This document shows, piece after piece, positions 7,997 to 17,221 of a stretch of 64,000 nt of DNA (the first letter of the stretch is position 1; the number at the start of each line of letters is the position of its first letter). This stretch comes from Gemmata sp. (lineage in GTDB: Bacteria > Planctomycetota > Planctomycetia > Gemmatales > Gemmataceae), in contig JANWYJ010000007.1 of NCBI GenBank assembly GCA_025055115.1, positions 1 to 64,000 of the forward strand, given 5' to 3'. A model generated the notes under the pieces. That model was not told where the DNA came from and did no database searches. It worked only from the letters and a program-made list of their open reading frames with translations. A program made the position numbers and the translations under genes.

Positions 7997-9559
7997 GTGC
8001 CTGTGAGCAGCGGTTGGCTGGCCGTGGCGTTGCTGGGTTGTGGGGCCGCGCCGGAAGTGGCGGGGTTGCACAAAGGCGACGAATTGACCTACACCGGAAC
8101 CGTCGAAGAAGCCGTCGAGCGGCCAGGCATGCGCTTCCGGCGCTTGCAGAAACTCGAAGTGCGCCTGTTCGTTCTGCAGAGCCGGGAAACGTGGATGGAT
8201 GTTGCGGTGTTGACACGTTTGCGCCGCCACGACGACCCCGTGGCCGGCGCGGTCGGCACCATCACCGGCACGCTGCCAGAAGCTACCACACCGCCGGCCA
8301 CCCGGCTGGACCTGGTCCGCGTTCATGCCGATGGTTCGGCCCACCATCTTGTTCCCGAAGGCCCACCGCCGCTCGTTTTGGACGCGCGCACACCCGCACG
8401 CGCCCTGCCGCCCCTGCCGCTCGATTCCTTCGCCCCCTTCGAGTTCGGTATCTTCCCACCGCGGCCACCACGCACCGCCGCCGATCAGCCCTGGACCATC
8501 GCCTCGGTCGATCCCCAGCGGCCCGCGGAAACCTGGCAGGTGCAAAAAACCGATTCGCTCCAGGGTGAACGTTGCCTGGTTCTGGTGATGAACCAGCAGC
8601 ACGCCAACTGGACGCAACCGGTCGGCGGCAAATCGGCCTGGCACCGGGCGGACGCCGTGTGGGTTTCCACCCGCGACGGAACCACGCGGAAAGTCCATCG
8701 CGTCATTCGCCATCGCGATGGACACGCCCCCGAACTGGCCGCATGGGTCGAAGTGAAGTACGAACTGACCGCCCGCACCCGGGTCATCGGCCGTGATTTC
8801 GACATCTACCGACGCGATATCGACATCGCGGTCGGCACTGCCGCCGAAATGGCACCGTTTTTCCCCGCAGCGCGCAAACATGGCCCTCGTCTTTTCCAAA
8901 CGCGGCTCGAAAAGATTGATGCTTATTTGAACGAAGTCGACGTCACCAGTCCTTACCGCGAGGCCGTGCACGCCATCCGCCGCCAACTGGAAGCCGCCGC
9001 CAAGGGCGAAAGTATCGCCCCGGTGGCCGGATCGACGCTGCTGGCACCCGCAGCATCGGCGGGGCGGAAACAGTCCCAATGGCCGGAGGTGGGGCAATTG
9101 GCCCCCGATTTCACCGCCGGCCCCTTCCGGCTTGTGGAGCATCGCGGCCAGCCGGTGGTGATCGTGTTTTTTCAGCCCGGCCGTGAAACCACGGACCTCG
9201 CCTTGGCCATTGCCGATGCGTTACAGTCGCAGTATGGCCGGGCGGCAGCGGTTGTCGCGCTGGCCATTTGGGGAACAGTTGCCGATGCCGAGAAGGATCG
9301 CGACCGCCGCCAGCTCCGCGTGCCGATTTTCGATGGCACGCAAGCGGAGGCCACCTTGGGGGTGGAATCGGTGCCTCGGTTTATGCTCATCGACTCCCAG
9401 GGTCGGGTGAAATGGACCTTCTGCGGTGTGGGCGCTGAGACCGGTTATTCTCTCCGCGAGCAGTTAGAACGCCTACTTCCTCCAACTTCTCCCCCATCGG
9501 CAACCGGTACAACCCGCACAACCGTACCCCCCGCAACGGCTCCGCTGCCCCCTCCTTGA
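7997..9559 (+). CDS. Predicted exported protein with cysteine-less thioredoxin-like C-domain
   Basis: The frame starts at GTG 7997 or GTG 8003 (520 or 518 residues). The N-terminus reads SSGWLAVALLGCG, a hydrophobic stretch ending in an LLGC lipobox but with no positive charge before it. Residues 30-340 are an unrecognised beta-rich region (HKGDELTYTGTVEEAV). Residues about 375-490 look like a peroxiredoxin/TlpA-type domain: GQLAPDFTAGPFRL, PVVIVFFQPGRETTD, VESVPRFMLIDSQGRV. Where CxxC is expected the sequence is PGRETTD, so no redox cysteine is present. ATG 7980 in another frame would supply a charged signal-peptide start (MRVPTR), suggesting a frameshift or error here. Confidence 0.7.
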   Translation: MPVSSGWLAVALLGCGAAPEVAGLHKGDELTYTGTVEEAVERPGMRFRRLQKLEVRLFVLQSRETWMDVAVLTRLRRHDDPVAGAVGTITGTLPEATTPPATRLDLVRVHADGSAHHLVPEGPPPLVLDARTPARALPPLPLDSFAPFEFGIFPPRPPRTAADQPWTIASVDPQRPAETWQVQKTDSLQGERCLVLVMNQQHANWTQPVGGKSAWHRADAVWVSTRDGTTRKVHRVIRHRDGHAPELAAWVEVKYELTARTRVIGRDFDIYRRDIDIAVGTAAEMAPFFPAARKHGPRLFQTRLEKIDAYLNEVDVTSPYREAVHAIRRQLEAAAKGESIAPVAGSTLLAPAASAGRKQSQWPEVGQLAPDFTAGPFRLVEHRGQPVVIVFFQPGRETTDLALAIADALQSQYGRAAAVVALAIWGTVADAEKDRDRRQLRVPIFDGTQAEATLGVESVPRFMLIDSQGRVKWTFCGVGAETGYSLREQLERLLPPTSPPSATGTTRTTVPPATAPLPPP

Positions 9560-9647
9560 TGGATGGCCAGGCCGCGGGCCGGATACGATGGGAGAGCGGA
9601 TGCGGTTGCGCCTGGTGGGGCCGCTTGGGCCAAGGAGGTCGCCACAG

Positions 9648-10139
9648 ATGATCGATTATGAGATTCAGGCTCCGTCGCGGGTCTGTGCTGCGACCCAACG
9701 GGAATTGAAGCCCGGTGAAAGCTATTGGGCGGTTCTGACGGAACAGTCGGGCAAGCTGGTGCGGAGGGATTTTGCCGCGGAGGCGTGGTCCGGTCCCCCC
9801 CCTGGGGCGATCGCCTATTGGCGCGGCAAGGTGCCGGTGGCGGGTCAGAAACCCCGCAACCCTGTCATCAACGAGGAGTTGCTCGTGGATTGCTTGGAAC
9901 GCTTGAAGGACCGTACCGAGCCGGAAGGGCAGAATTTCCGCTATGTCGTGGCCTTGTTGTTGATGCGGCGGAAACGGTTCAAGTTCGAGGATGCCGGACG
10001 GGATGACCAGGGCCGCGATGTGCTGATCGTGCGGGATGTCCGCAGTGGGGCGGTCCATACGATCGTTGATCCCCACGTCGACGACGAGCAGCTGGCTGCC
10101 GTGCAAGCGGACGTTTTCCGTGTTTTGGGCTGGGAGTAA
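9648..10139 (+). CDS. Conserved planctomycete-type protein of unknown function
   Basis: The start at ATG 9648 is fixed by AAGGAGG nine bases upstream. The 163-residue product begins MIDYEIQAPSRVCAATQREL and contains PGESYWAVL, RRDFAAEAW, and PPPGAIAYWRGKVP, then RYVVALLLMRRKRFKF and DVRSGAVHTIVDP. It reads as a soluble cytoplasmic protein. I believe similar proteins occur in other planctomycetes, but I cannot name a function. It lies 45 bp before a lipoprotein gene on the same strand and may be cotranscribed with it. Confidence 0.8.
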   Translation: MIDYEIQAPSRVCAATQRELKPGESYWAVLTEQSGKLVRRDFAAEAWSGPPPGAIAYWRGKVPVAGQKPRNPVINEELLVDCLERLKDRTEPEGQNFRYVVALLLMRRKRFKFEDAGRDDQGRDVLIVRDVRSGAVHTIVDPHVDDEQLAAVQADVFRVLGWE

Positions 10140-10184
10140 GGGGCGGCGGTGGCGAACTTCTGCAGGAAACCCGTGGGCCTGACC

Positions 10185-11114
10185 ATGAACCGAATGCGTC
10201 TTGTTGGCATCGCTCTGATCCTCACTACGCTGTGCGGTTGTGAGTCGATCAAAGAATGGATGCACCGCGACCGGGACCTCAAAAGCACCAAGCCGTTGCC
10301 GCCCGTTCAGCCCGATCAACTGCTGGCCTATATCAATGAGCGCGCCGAACGCTTGCAATCCATCGAATATGAACCAATCAACATGACGATCAGTGCCCCC
10401 CATCTGCTGCTGTCACCGACGCTGCGGGGCTGGCTTGTCGCCGGGCAACCACGCAATTTCAACCTGGTTGCGGAAGGCACGGTGGCTGGGAAAGTGATTC
10501 TGGGTTCCAACGCTGAGCAATTTTGGGTGTATGTGAGTGTCCCTCGGGAAGAACCCACCTATGTGTATGCGTCCCACGCGGATTTCGCCGCGGGAAACGC
10601 CAAACTCCCCGGGGGCATTCCGTTTGAACCGGATTGGGTTCTCCAGGCCTTGGGGATGCTCCCCCTGCCGCCCAACAACCGCTACACCGCCCGGGTCGAC
10701 CAGAAGAGCCGCACCTACACCCTCAGTTGGCCCGCAACGCTGCCCAACGGAAATGCCGTGGTCAAAGAGATCATTTTTGACGGCGACCCGGCCACCGGGA
10801 CAAAATCCCAGATCAAAAAACATCAGATTCTGGATGCGAAAAATAAAGTGCTATGCTGGGCCGAAATCAAACAGGCGCGGACGGTGCAGTTGCCGCAAAC
10901 CGATCCGCGCACGGGCTTACCGCTGGCCATACAGTATCCCACACGCGTGGTTTTACGCTGGGACGAGCAGAAGTTCGAGATGGATCTGGCCTTAGGGTCG
11001 GCCAAGATCAATAAGCCGTTCAGTGACGAGGAGGCGCGGCGGTATTTCACCCGTCCGAATATTCCCAATGCCACACCCATCAACCTGGCCCAATATCAGG
11101 CCCCACTGCGTTGA
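10185..11114 (+). CDS. Predicted lipoprotein, possibly LolA/LolB-like fold
   Basis: From ATG 10185 (or the in-frame ATG 10194) the 309-residue protein has signal peptide MRLVGIALILTTLCGC with an LCGC lipobox. The rest alternates short beta strands: INMTISAPHLLLSPTLRGWL, RNFNLVAEGTVAGKVILGSN, EQFWVYV, then TRVVLRWDEQKFEMDLALG. This order (a lipoprotein that tests a small-molecule or lipid-binding beta half-barrel) recalls LolA/LolB-type or DUF4292-like proteins, but similarity by eye is weak. It likely sits in the outer or inner membrane facing the periplasm. Confidence 0.7.
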   Translation: MNRMRLVGIALILTTLCGCESIKEWMHRDRDLKSTKPLPPVQPDQLLAYINERAERLQSIEYEPINMTISAPHLLLSPTLRGWLVAGQPRNFNLVAEGTVAGKVILGSNAEQFWVYVSVPREEPTYVYASHADFAAGNAKLPGGIPFEPDWVLQALGMLPLPPNNRYTARVDQKSRTYTLSWPATLPNGNAVVKEIIFDGDPATGTKSQIKKHQILDAKNKVLCWAEIKQARTVQLPQTDPRTGLPLAIQYPTRVVLRWDEQKFEMDLALGSAKINKPFSDEEARRYFTRPNIPNATPINLAQYQAPLR

Positions 11115-11321
11115 GCGTGGCCAGGATCATCGGCAGCTCTCAGGGTGGGCACCTGCGCCACGATGCCGCCCACACGACAAGCAGGCGGTTTTTCCAGGAT
11201 TTGTGAGGCACTCTGGGTCAACACCGTCGGCCATGTGAGGGCTGAGGGTGGTCCATGCCGCCGACGGGCGCTGGAAGGGCCAAGCGGTGTGTGCCCCCGC
11301 CGGGTGATAAAGTCCACCATC

Positions 11322-11897
11322 TTACGGGTTACTGGGGATCATGCCCACTTTCTTGGCGTAGGGGAACAGGCCGCCGGCTTCGAGGATCGGGGCCACTTCA
11401 CCCAAGGGTTGTAGCGCAAAGGTCTCGCCGCTGGTGGTATTGGTGAGGGTGGACGTGGGGATGTCGATGATCAGTCGATCGCCGGTGCAAACGCGGTCGA
11501 TGAGGCGTTCGTGGCATTCGAGGGGGATGAGATAACCGCCGTTGACGCTATTGCGGTAGAAAATGCGGGCGTAAAATTCGGCCACCACAGCCACGACGCC
11601 GGCCGCGGCCAAGGCGATGGGAGCGTGTTCGCGGCTCGATCCGCAGCCGAAGTTCTTGCCGGCCACGATAATCGAATACGGGGAGCGAAATTCGTCGCCA
11701 CTTGGAGGGTGGAAGGGGATGTGGCCTTTGGGCAGGCCCGCGGCGTCGTCGGGCACGCCGGCCAGCGCGTATTTGCCAAACATTTTGTATTCAGCCGGAA
11801 TCGCCGGATTGAAGGTGAGGTATTGGGCCGGGATGATTTGGTCGGTGTCAATATTATCGCCCAGAACGTACGCCAGCCCTTCGATGCGTGTTTGCAT
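11322..11897 (-). CDS. leuD: 3-isopropylmalate dehydratase small subunit
   Basis: LeuD is the swivel-domain subunit that, with LeuC, isomerises 2- to 3-isopropylmalate in leucine synthesis. The 191-residue protein carries GDNIDTDQIIPAQYL near the N-terminus, the loop GKNFGCGSSREHAPIAL around residue 80, and YARIFYRNSVNGGYLIP. GAGGAG lies eight bases before ATG 11897. The short type with GDNIDTDQIIP also includes homoaconitase small subunits, an alternative I cannot exclude. LeuC is not nearby, so the gene is isolated. Confidence 0.9.
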   Translation of the reverse strand: MQTRIEGLAYVLGDNIDTDQIIPAQYLTFNPAIPAEYKMFGKYALAGVPDDAAGLPKGHIPFHPPSGDEFRSPYSIIVAGKNFGCGSSREHAPIALAAAGVVAVVAEFYARIFYRNSVNGGYLIPLECHERLIDRVCTGDRLIIDIPTSTLTNTTSGETFALQPLGEVAPILEAGGLFPYAKKVGMIPSNP

Positions 11898-11976
11898 ACC
11901 GGTTTCTCCTCGTGGGTGGATCGTGCCGCGGCTATGGCGCCTTCGCCGTCACATTAGTGGCCCGCAGGCCGGCTGA

Positions 11977-12003
11977 AAACCCCATCGCCGGGAATCGGGG
12001 TTT
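11977..12003. promoter_or_regulatory. Inverted repeat in the leuD/sigma54-regulator divergent region
   Basis: AAACCCC and GGGGTTT form a perfect seven-base-pair stem around a 13-base loop, about 80 bp upstream of leuD. It could be a hairpin in the leuD leader or a dyad binding site. Confidence 0.35.
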
Positions 12004-12186
12004 GTAACGGGGTGTACAACCCTGCCGCGGTGTGGCCGCCATAAGTTCGTCCGCCTCTGGGTTGGCGGTATCCGGATGGCACTTCGGGCCACGGAGTTTC
12101 CGTTCGGAAAAATGCATGCTAAAGTTGGAGAGAGTGCCCGGTTGTCCTGGTGGGCCGTGTGAACTGTGTTGGAGATCAATTCGCCG

Positions 12187-14181
12187 ATGCGCGCACGCTT
12201 AATACTCGAAGCCGGCGAATGCCTCCCGCCGTCGATGGAGTTGTCGCCCACCGGACCACCGGTCACCTTGGGCCGCAGTCGCGACAACACCCTGGTTCTG
12301 CGCGATGAATTGGCCAGCCGCTTGCATGCCAAAGTCTACTTTGAAGATCAGCGCTGGCACATTCGCGACTTCGGCCTCAATGGCACGCGGGTGGATGGTG
12401 TGCGTGTCAATGGGTCGTGTGAACTGAGCGATGGGCAGCGGATCAAAATTGGCGAAGTCATCCTACGCTTTGTTGTCGAGCCGAAAGCCGCACCACGGCC
12501 TATGCCCGAAGCCCCGCCGACCATGCCCAACCGGCCTCTGGTCACGGAAAACCCGCATAGCGCGACGAAAATCCATGAAATCCCCGGCGAACGCCTGACG
12601 GATTGGGGCACTTCTGAACAAGCCGCCAAGCAACTGCGCGTCGATGAACTGACGGCGCTGTGCAAGTTCATGAGTGGTGCGGTTGAACACAAAACACCGC
12701 ATGACCTGATCACCTTCGCCCTCCGCTCGATTCTCCACCAAACGGCGGCCAAGCTGGCTGGCTATTTGAGCCTCGACCCGGAAGACCCCGGTCCGAAAAT
12801 CGTCATGCCCGAATCGGCCGCCATCGACGTGCCCCTGTCGCGCCGCCTCACCACACAAGCCCAATCGCAAGGGAAAACGATCTGGCTATTCCCCGATTTG
12901 AGCGCTGCCCACCCACCCACCGATTCGTTGTCCGCCTTTGCTGATGCCATTTGCATTCCCCTCAAAGCCTCGGGTGAACCGTTTGCGACGTTGCATGTGT
13001 ACCGCACCGGCCGAGCCTTCGCGGAACGTGATGTGCGCTTCATCGAAGCCCTGGCCGGTTTTCTAGCGCACGGGCTGGAGATTCTCCGCACCCGGCGCAC
13101 ACTCGAAGCAGAAAACTCCCGCTTGCGCATTCATGCCGCCGCCGCCGACGACATCATCGGCAGCAGCAACGCCATCATGCACTTGCGGCAGCAGATTCTC
13201 CGCGCCGCGCCCCAGCCGCAAACAGTCCTCGTTCAGGGCGAAAGCGGTTCGGGCAAAGAGCTGGTCGCTCTCGGGTTGCATCGCAACAGTCGCCGCGCCG
13301 ATGCCCCCTTGGTGGTCGTCAACTGCGCGGCTATCTCCCCCACCTTGCTCGAAGCCGAACTGTTCGGTTACAAAAAAGGGGCCTTCAGCGGCGCCGACCG
13401 CGACTACCCCGGCCTATTCCAACAAGCCGATGAAGGCACACTCTTTCTCGATGAAGTCGGCGAACTGTCGCTCGAATGCCAAGCCAAGCTCCTGCGGGTG
13501 ATCGAAGGCAAGGCCTTCCGCCCCGTCGGCGCCACCAGCGACATGAAAGCCGATGCCCGCATCATCGCCGCCACCAATCGCGATCTCGAAAAAGATGTCA
13601 AAGCGGGCCGCTTCCGCCAAGATTTGCTCTACCGCCTCAAAGTCATTCAAATCCGCGTACCACCGTTACGCGAACACCCCGAAGACATTCCCGAGCTGGC
13701 GGCGTATTTTTTGGCGAAAATTTCCAACGAATGCCGGCGGAACTTCAAACTGACACCCGCGGCGATGCGGAAATTGCAGGCCTACTCCTGGCCTGGCAAT
13801 GTCCGGCAACTCCGCGCCGCCATCGAAAGCGCGGCAGTCATGAGTGAAAGCGACCTCATCGATGCCGACGCCTTCCCACTGGCCAGCCTCACCGAACTGA
13901 CGGCCGCACCCTCCAGCTCCGCCACGCTGGGGGGCGACGCCCCCCCCAGCTTGGACATGGCCGAAATCGAAAAGTGGGCCATCTGCCGCGCCCTGCGGCA
14001 AACCCACGGCAACATCAGCCACGCGGCCAAACTCCTCAACATCAGCCGCGATACCCTGCACAACAAACTCAAACGGCTGGAAGAACAAGGCCTCGACCGA
14101 CACACCATCCTCGCCGGTGCCCCGCTGACCACACCCCCGCCGACCCACCTCGCCGAACCCCTGGCGACCAACGACAGCTGA
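12187..14181 (+). CDS. FHA-GAF sigma54-dependent transcriptional activator
   Basis: From ATG 12187 the product has 664 residues. An N-terminal FHA domain (about 20-90; LGRSRDNTLVL, ASRLHAKV, NGTRVDGV) should read phosphothreonine. A GAF-like domain follows (about 150-300). The AAA+ domain has Walker A GESGSGKE (351-358), the sigma54 loop GAFSGA (about 398; serine in place of the usual threonine of GAFTGA), Walker B GTLFLDEVGEL and the arginine-rich NRDLEKDVKAGRFRQDLLYRL. The C-terminus has a Fis-type helix-turn-helix (NISHAAKLLNISRDTLHNKL). It is likely to couple Ser/Thr kinase signalling to sigma54 promoters; its targets are unknown. Confidence 0.92.
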   Translation: MRARLILEAGECLPPSMELSPTGPPVTLGRSRDNTLVLRDELASRLHAKVYFEDQRWHIRDFGLNGTRVDGVRVNGSCELSDGQRIKIGEVILRFVVEPKAAPRPMPEAPPTMPNRPLVTENPHSATKIHEIPGERLTDWGTSEQAAKQLRVDELTALCKFMSGAVEHKTPHDLITFALRSILHQTAAKLAGYLSLDPEDPGPKIVMPESAAIDVPLSRRLTTQAQSQGKTIWLFPDLSAAHPPTDSLSAFADAICIPLKASGEPFATLHVYRTGRAFAERDVRFIEALAGFLAHGLEILRTRRTLEAENSRLRIHAAAADDIIGSSNAIMHLRQQILRAAPQPQTVLVQGESGSGKELVALGLHRNSRRADAPLVVVNCAAISPTLLEAELFGYKKGAFSGADRDYPGLFQQADEGTLFLDEVGELSLECQAKLLRVIEGKAFRPVGATSDMKADARIIAATNRDLEKDVKAGRFRQDLLYRLKVIQIRVPPLREHPEDIPELAAYFLAKISNECRRNFKLTPAAMRKLQAYSWPGNVRQLRAAIESAAVMSESDLIDADAFPLASLTELTAAPSSSATLGGDAPPSLDMAEIEKWAICRALRQTHGNISHAAKLLNISRDTLHNKLKRLEEQGLDRHTILAGAPLTTPPPTHLAEPLATNDS

Positions 14182-14191
14182 AACCCCGCGC

Positions 14192-14221
14192 CATTCTCTC
14201 CGAACGCATTCTCTCCCAACG
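14192..14221 (+). repeat. 15-bp tandem repeat just after the sigma54-regulator stop
   Basis: cattctctccgaacg (14192-14206) is followed by cattctctcccaacg (14207-14221), one mismatch, 11 bp after the stop codon. Confidence 0.85.
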
Positions 14222-14356
14222 CACAGCACGCGGTGCTGTCCCAAAGCGAGAAACCGGCCTTGTCCCGGGCGAAGTCACGGCCTTCGGACGGTGGGCCGTC
14301 GTCGTGGGCTGCCGGCAGCGCCACCCTCAGCCACCCTCGTCGGATGACGCCCACTC

Positions 14357-14459
14357 TCCGCGTGGATTACCGTAGCCGTTCGTACAGTCCAAGGGCCGGT
14401 ATATTTGGCGGAAAGACCGACGACACTTTCCGCGTGGATTACCGCACCCGTTCGTACAG
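14357..14459. repeat. 3'-end echo of the membrane-protein gene, 72 bp apart (class A)
   Basis: 14429-14459 holds the last codons and stop of the leftward gene (LYERVR, TAA). A 31-bp copy with three mismatches lies at 14357-14387 and would encode LYERLR plus TAA. The 41 bp between them is unrelated. Confidence 0.9.
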
Positions 14460-16043
14460 GGCCGCCCGCTGGCCGCGCGCAACTTCCACCCACCGCGGCG
14501 ACGTGGAGAGATAGCGCTCGATCGGCGGCGGATCGCGACCGGGGGGATTGGTCAGGATGAGGGCACGCTCGAAACCATACCGCGCGGCCCATTGTTCCAA
14601 TACCCGTCCGAGTTCCTCAGGGGTGCGGCCCATCGTTTCGGCATAGAAACGAATGTTTTCGTCGCCGTAAAGTTCGCAGCGGTCGTCCATGAAGATTTTC
14701 AAATTCGGGGCGTGATAGATGAGATAGCCGCCGAGGTTAGCGTCGTTGAAGATGGGCGTGCCTGGCGGCACCCGCTGGGCATAGGCGACGACTTCCGGGG
14801 TGAGGTCGGAGGGGATGAACGCGGGGTCGAGCCGCGCCCAACCACAGCCGATCACCGGGACGTCCACCCGGTGGGCATTCAACTGCCCCGCCAACGCCAC
14901 CACCAGCGCTGGAACCAGTAGCGCCGGCCCCAACGGGCGGATGTGTCGTGGCGCTTCCGCCGCGTTACTGGTGTCCCACGCCGTGGAACCGTCGCCATAG
15001 TGAAGCAGAAGTCGATGCCACCGTGTGTGGGGCCAGAGGTCGGCGCTCGCCACCGCGGCACAGATCGCAAACAGCGGCGCTTGCCGAATGCCCTGGAAAC
15101 TGAACGCCAACCACACCAATGGCAGCAACCACGATATCCGCGGCCACTGCGGCAGGGTTCCGGCGAGCAACAGCAGATAGAACCCGCCCCAGGCCAGCAC
15201 CATCAGCCCCAACGGCGACTCGGGGTCCAGCGGCATGTGTTCGTGGACCACCTGTGGCAGTACCTTCGACCCCACGATCCGCTGCCAGGTCTGAATCATC
15301 GCTAGGCCGTGGGGATTGACAAATGGCGTCAGCCCGCAGGCCGCCACAATCGCCACCAGTATCAGAGCGGTACGCCACGAATCCACGGGCGTGTCAAGGC
15401 AACGCCGGAGGAAACCGGACGACGTGGTTGCAGTCGATAGCCCACGCAGCGCAAAGAGAAAAATCCAGCCAGCTACGGCCAGGCCAAGCGTGAGCGTGCC
15501 GCCCAGAACACCGCCGTGCAGATTCACCCACACTACATAGAGAGGGATCAACCCCACCAGCCGCCACAGGGTAGCGCGGCCGCGTTCGTAGTCGATGAGG
15601 CTCATCATCGTCCACGCGAGAAAGGCGATGGTGAACATATGGGGGCGGATAAAGTAATGGAACGCCCCGACACACAAGCCCCCCCCCACGATCAGGCCCG
15701 CCAACAGTGGCCCCATTCCGTTCTGCACACAGCGGCGGAAAATGAGGGTGTACAGAAACGCCACGGCGGTCGCGAAGCTCAGCAATAGCGCATCCAACCC
15801 CCCGGCCCGGTGCGCCCAGGCCATCAGCACCTCCGCGCCCCATTGTTGCGGCACCCACGGATGATCTGCGAGCGTGTAGCTGAACGGATCGGTCTGCGGC
15901 ATGCCACGCTCGAGGATGATTTCGCCCACTTTGATATGCCACAATGAGCCAGGGTCGTAAAATCCCCGTTCGCGGAAGGCGATGAGCAGAGCCAGCCAGG
16001 TGACGAGAAAAAAGAGCGTCTCGGCCCCGAATAACCGCTTCAT
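14439..16043 (-). CDS. Polytopic membrane protein, GT-C glycosyltransferase-like
   Basis: The 534-residue protein has about ten hydrophobic segments, beginning LFFLVTWLALLIAF. The first extra-membrane loop (FYDPGSLWHIKVGEIILERG, then PFSYTLADHPWVPQQWGAEVL) resembles the D/E-containing first loop of GT-C family transferases using polyprenyl-phosphate sugars. A roughly 110-residue soluble C-terminus (GTPIFNDANLGGYLIYHAPN, FMDDRCELYGDENIRFY) ends it. Similar proteins are common in planctomycetes. The activity is inferred from topology only. Its ribosome-binding site lies inside a hairpin. Confidence 0.75.
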   Translation of the reverse strand: MKRLFGAETLFFLVTWLALLIAFRERGFYDPGSLWHIKVGEIILERGMPQTDPFSYTLADHPWVPQQWGAEVLMAWAHRAGGLDALLLSFATAVAFLYTLIFRRCVQNGMGPLLAGLIVGGGLCVGAFHYFIRPHMFTIAFLAWTMMSLIDYERGRATLWRLVGLIPLYVVWVNLHGGVLGGTLTLGLAVAGWIFLFALRGLSTATTSSGFLRRCLDTPVDSWRTALILVAIVAACGLTPFVNPHGLAMIQTWQRIVGSKVLPQVVHEHMPLDPESPLGLMVLAWGGFYLLLLAGTLPQWPRISWLLPLVWLAFSFQGIRQAPLFAICAAVASADLWPHTRWHRLLLHYGDGSTAWDTSNAAEAPRHIRPLGPALLVPALVVALAGQLNAHRVDVPVIGCGWARLDPAFIPSDLTPEVVAYAQRVPPGTPIFNDANLGGYLIYHAPNLKIFMDDRCELYGDENIRFYAETMGRTPEELGRVLEQWAARYGFERALILTNPPGRDPPPIERYLSTSPRWVEVARGQRAALYERVR

Positions 16044-16046
16044 ACC

Positions 16047-16076
16047 ACGCTTCCCCTGGGTCGTCAGGAGAAGCGT
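16047..16076 (-). promoter_or_regulatory. Hairpin covering the ribosome-binding site of the GT-C-like gene
   Basis: On the minus strand ACGCTTCTCC and GGGGAAGCGT can pair over ten bases (one G-T pair), with the 3' arm holding AGGGGA, the likely Shine-Dalgarno sequence, nine bases before ATG 16043. The fold would hide the ribosome-binding site. Confidence 0.4.
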
Positions 16077-16189
16077 AGTACATATTTCAGGCCGACGATG
16101 AGTGGCGTGGGCTGGGCCAACCCGGGCGTTTCAGGGCCGCCGGGGCACGGCCCGTTTGCTGGAGGTGCCATCGGCCAATGCCCACGTGG

Positions 16190-17221
16190 TCATTCGGGGG
16201 GCGGTTTGAAATCCGCGATGTACAGTTGGGTGGGGCTGCGGCCGTCGCGGCTGCTGGTCCAGAGGATTTTGTCGTACTGCGGGCTGAACACGGGCAGGAC
16301 ATCTTGCCCCGGGGCGAAGGTCAGGCGTGTCTTTTTTCCCGTTTCGATGTTCATCCAATAAAGATCGTAGTTGGGGCGCACAAGTTCATTGGAGTGGTCG
16401 GCCGCCGTGAAGATGATGTGCTTGCCATCTTTGTACCAATACGGAGCCCAATATACCCAGTTGTCGTCCTTGGTGAGAGCTTTTTCGCCAGTACCATCGC
16501 TATTGATAACATACAGTTGCAAGCGGTCTTTCTCTTTACGATCGGCGCGGAAGATCACTTTCTGGCCATCGGGGCTGAAAAACGGGCCGCCGTTGTAGCA
16601 ATGGGGGGCATTCGTGAGGCGGCGGGGATGGCTGCCATCCGCATTCATAATGTACAATTGAACGTTGCCGGCCGTCCCGGCACTGTAGACGATCCAGCGG
16701 CCATCGGGCGAATAGCTGCCTTCCGCGGTGTAGACTTTCGCTTGTGGCGTTAGGCACTTCAACTCGCTGCCGTCGAGATTGGCCTCGTAAATTTTCATGT
16801 GCGGGTCGAAGTCCCACGAGTAGCGGCGGCGAATACCTTTCTTGCGGTCCTCGTCGCGTTGGCGGATTTCGGCCTCTTGGTGCTTTTTGGCGTCTGGGTC
16901 CTCATGACTGCTGGCAAAAATCACCTTCTGACCATTGGGGTGGAAATAACCACAGGTTGTTCGGCCCACGCCCGGGCTGACGCGAACCGTTTTGCCTGTT
17001 TTGAGGTCCATCACAAAGATCTGATAAAAGGGATTCCCCGTATTCTTCTCTTCCGCTTGGAAGATAATCTTCGTACCATCGGGCGAGAAGTAACCTTCTC
17101 CGGCCCGAACAAAGTCGAAGGTGACTTGCTGGATGTTCGTCAGATACGCGGATTCGGCTTTGGCCCAATCGTCGGGTTCGGCCGCCGCAGTTAAGGCTAG
17201 CGTCACAAGCAGTGCATTCAT
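16190..17221 (-). CDS. Exported TolB-like beta-propeller (PD40 repeats)
   Basis: From ATG 17221, with AAAGGATG upstream, the product has 343 residues and a short signal sequence (MNALLVTLALTAAAEP); ATG 17245 would add eight residues. At least six PD40-type blades are visible: YFSPDGTKIIFQ, FHPNGQKVIFASS, YSPDGRWIVYSAG, FSPDGQKVIFRAD, WYKDGKHIIFTAA and FSPQYDKILWTSS. The DSxG-like blade ends resemble TolB and the propeller of S9 peptidases, but there is no peptidase domain. It probably acts in the periplasm as a binding scaffold. Confidence 0.88.
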   Translation of the reverse strand: MNALLVTLALTAAAEPDDWAKAESAYLTNIQQVTFDFVRAGEGYFSPDGTKIIFQAEEKNTGNPFYQIFVMDLKTGKTVRVSPGVGRTTCGYFHPNGQKVIFASSHEDPDAKKHQEAEIRQRDEDRKKGIRRRYSWDFDPHMKIYEANLDGSELKCLTPQAKVYTAEGSYSPDGRWIVYSAGTAGNVQLYIMNADGSHPRRLTNAPHCYNGGPFFSPDGQKVIFRADRKEKDRLQLYVINSDGTGEKALTKDDNWVYWAPYWYKDGKHIIFTAADHSNELVRPNYDLYWMNIETGKKTRLTFAPGQDVLPVFSPQYDKILWTSSRDGRSPTQLYIADFKPPPE

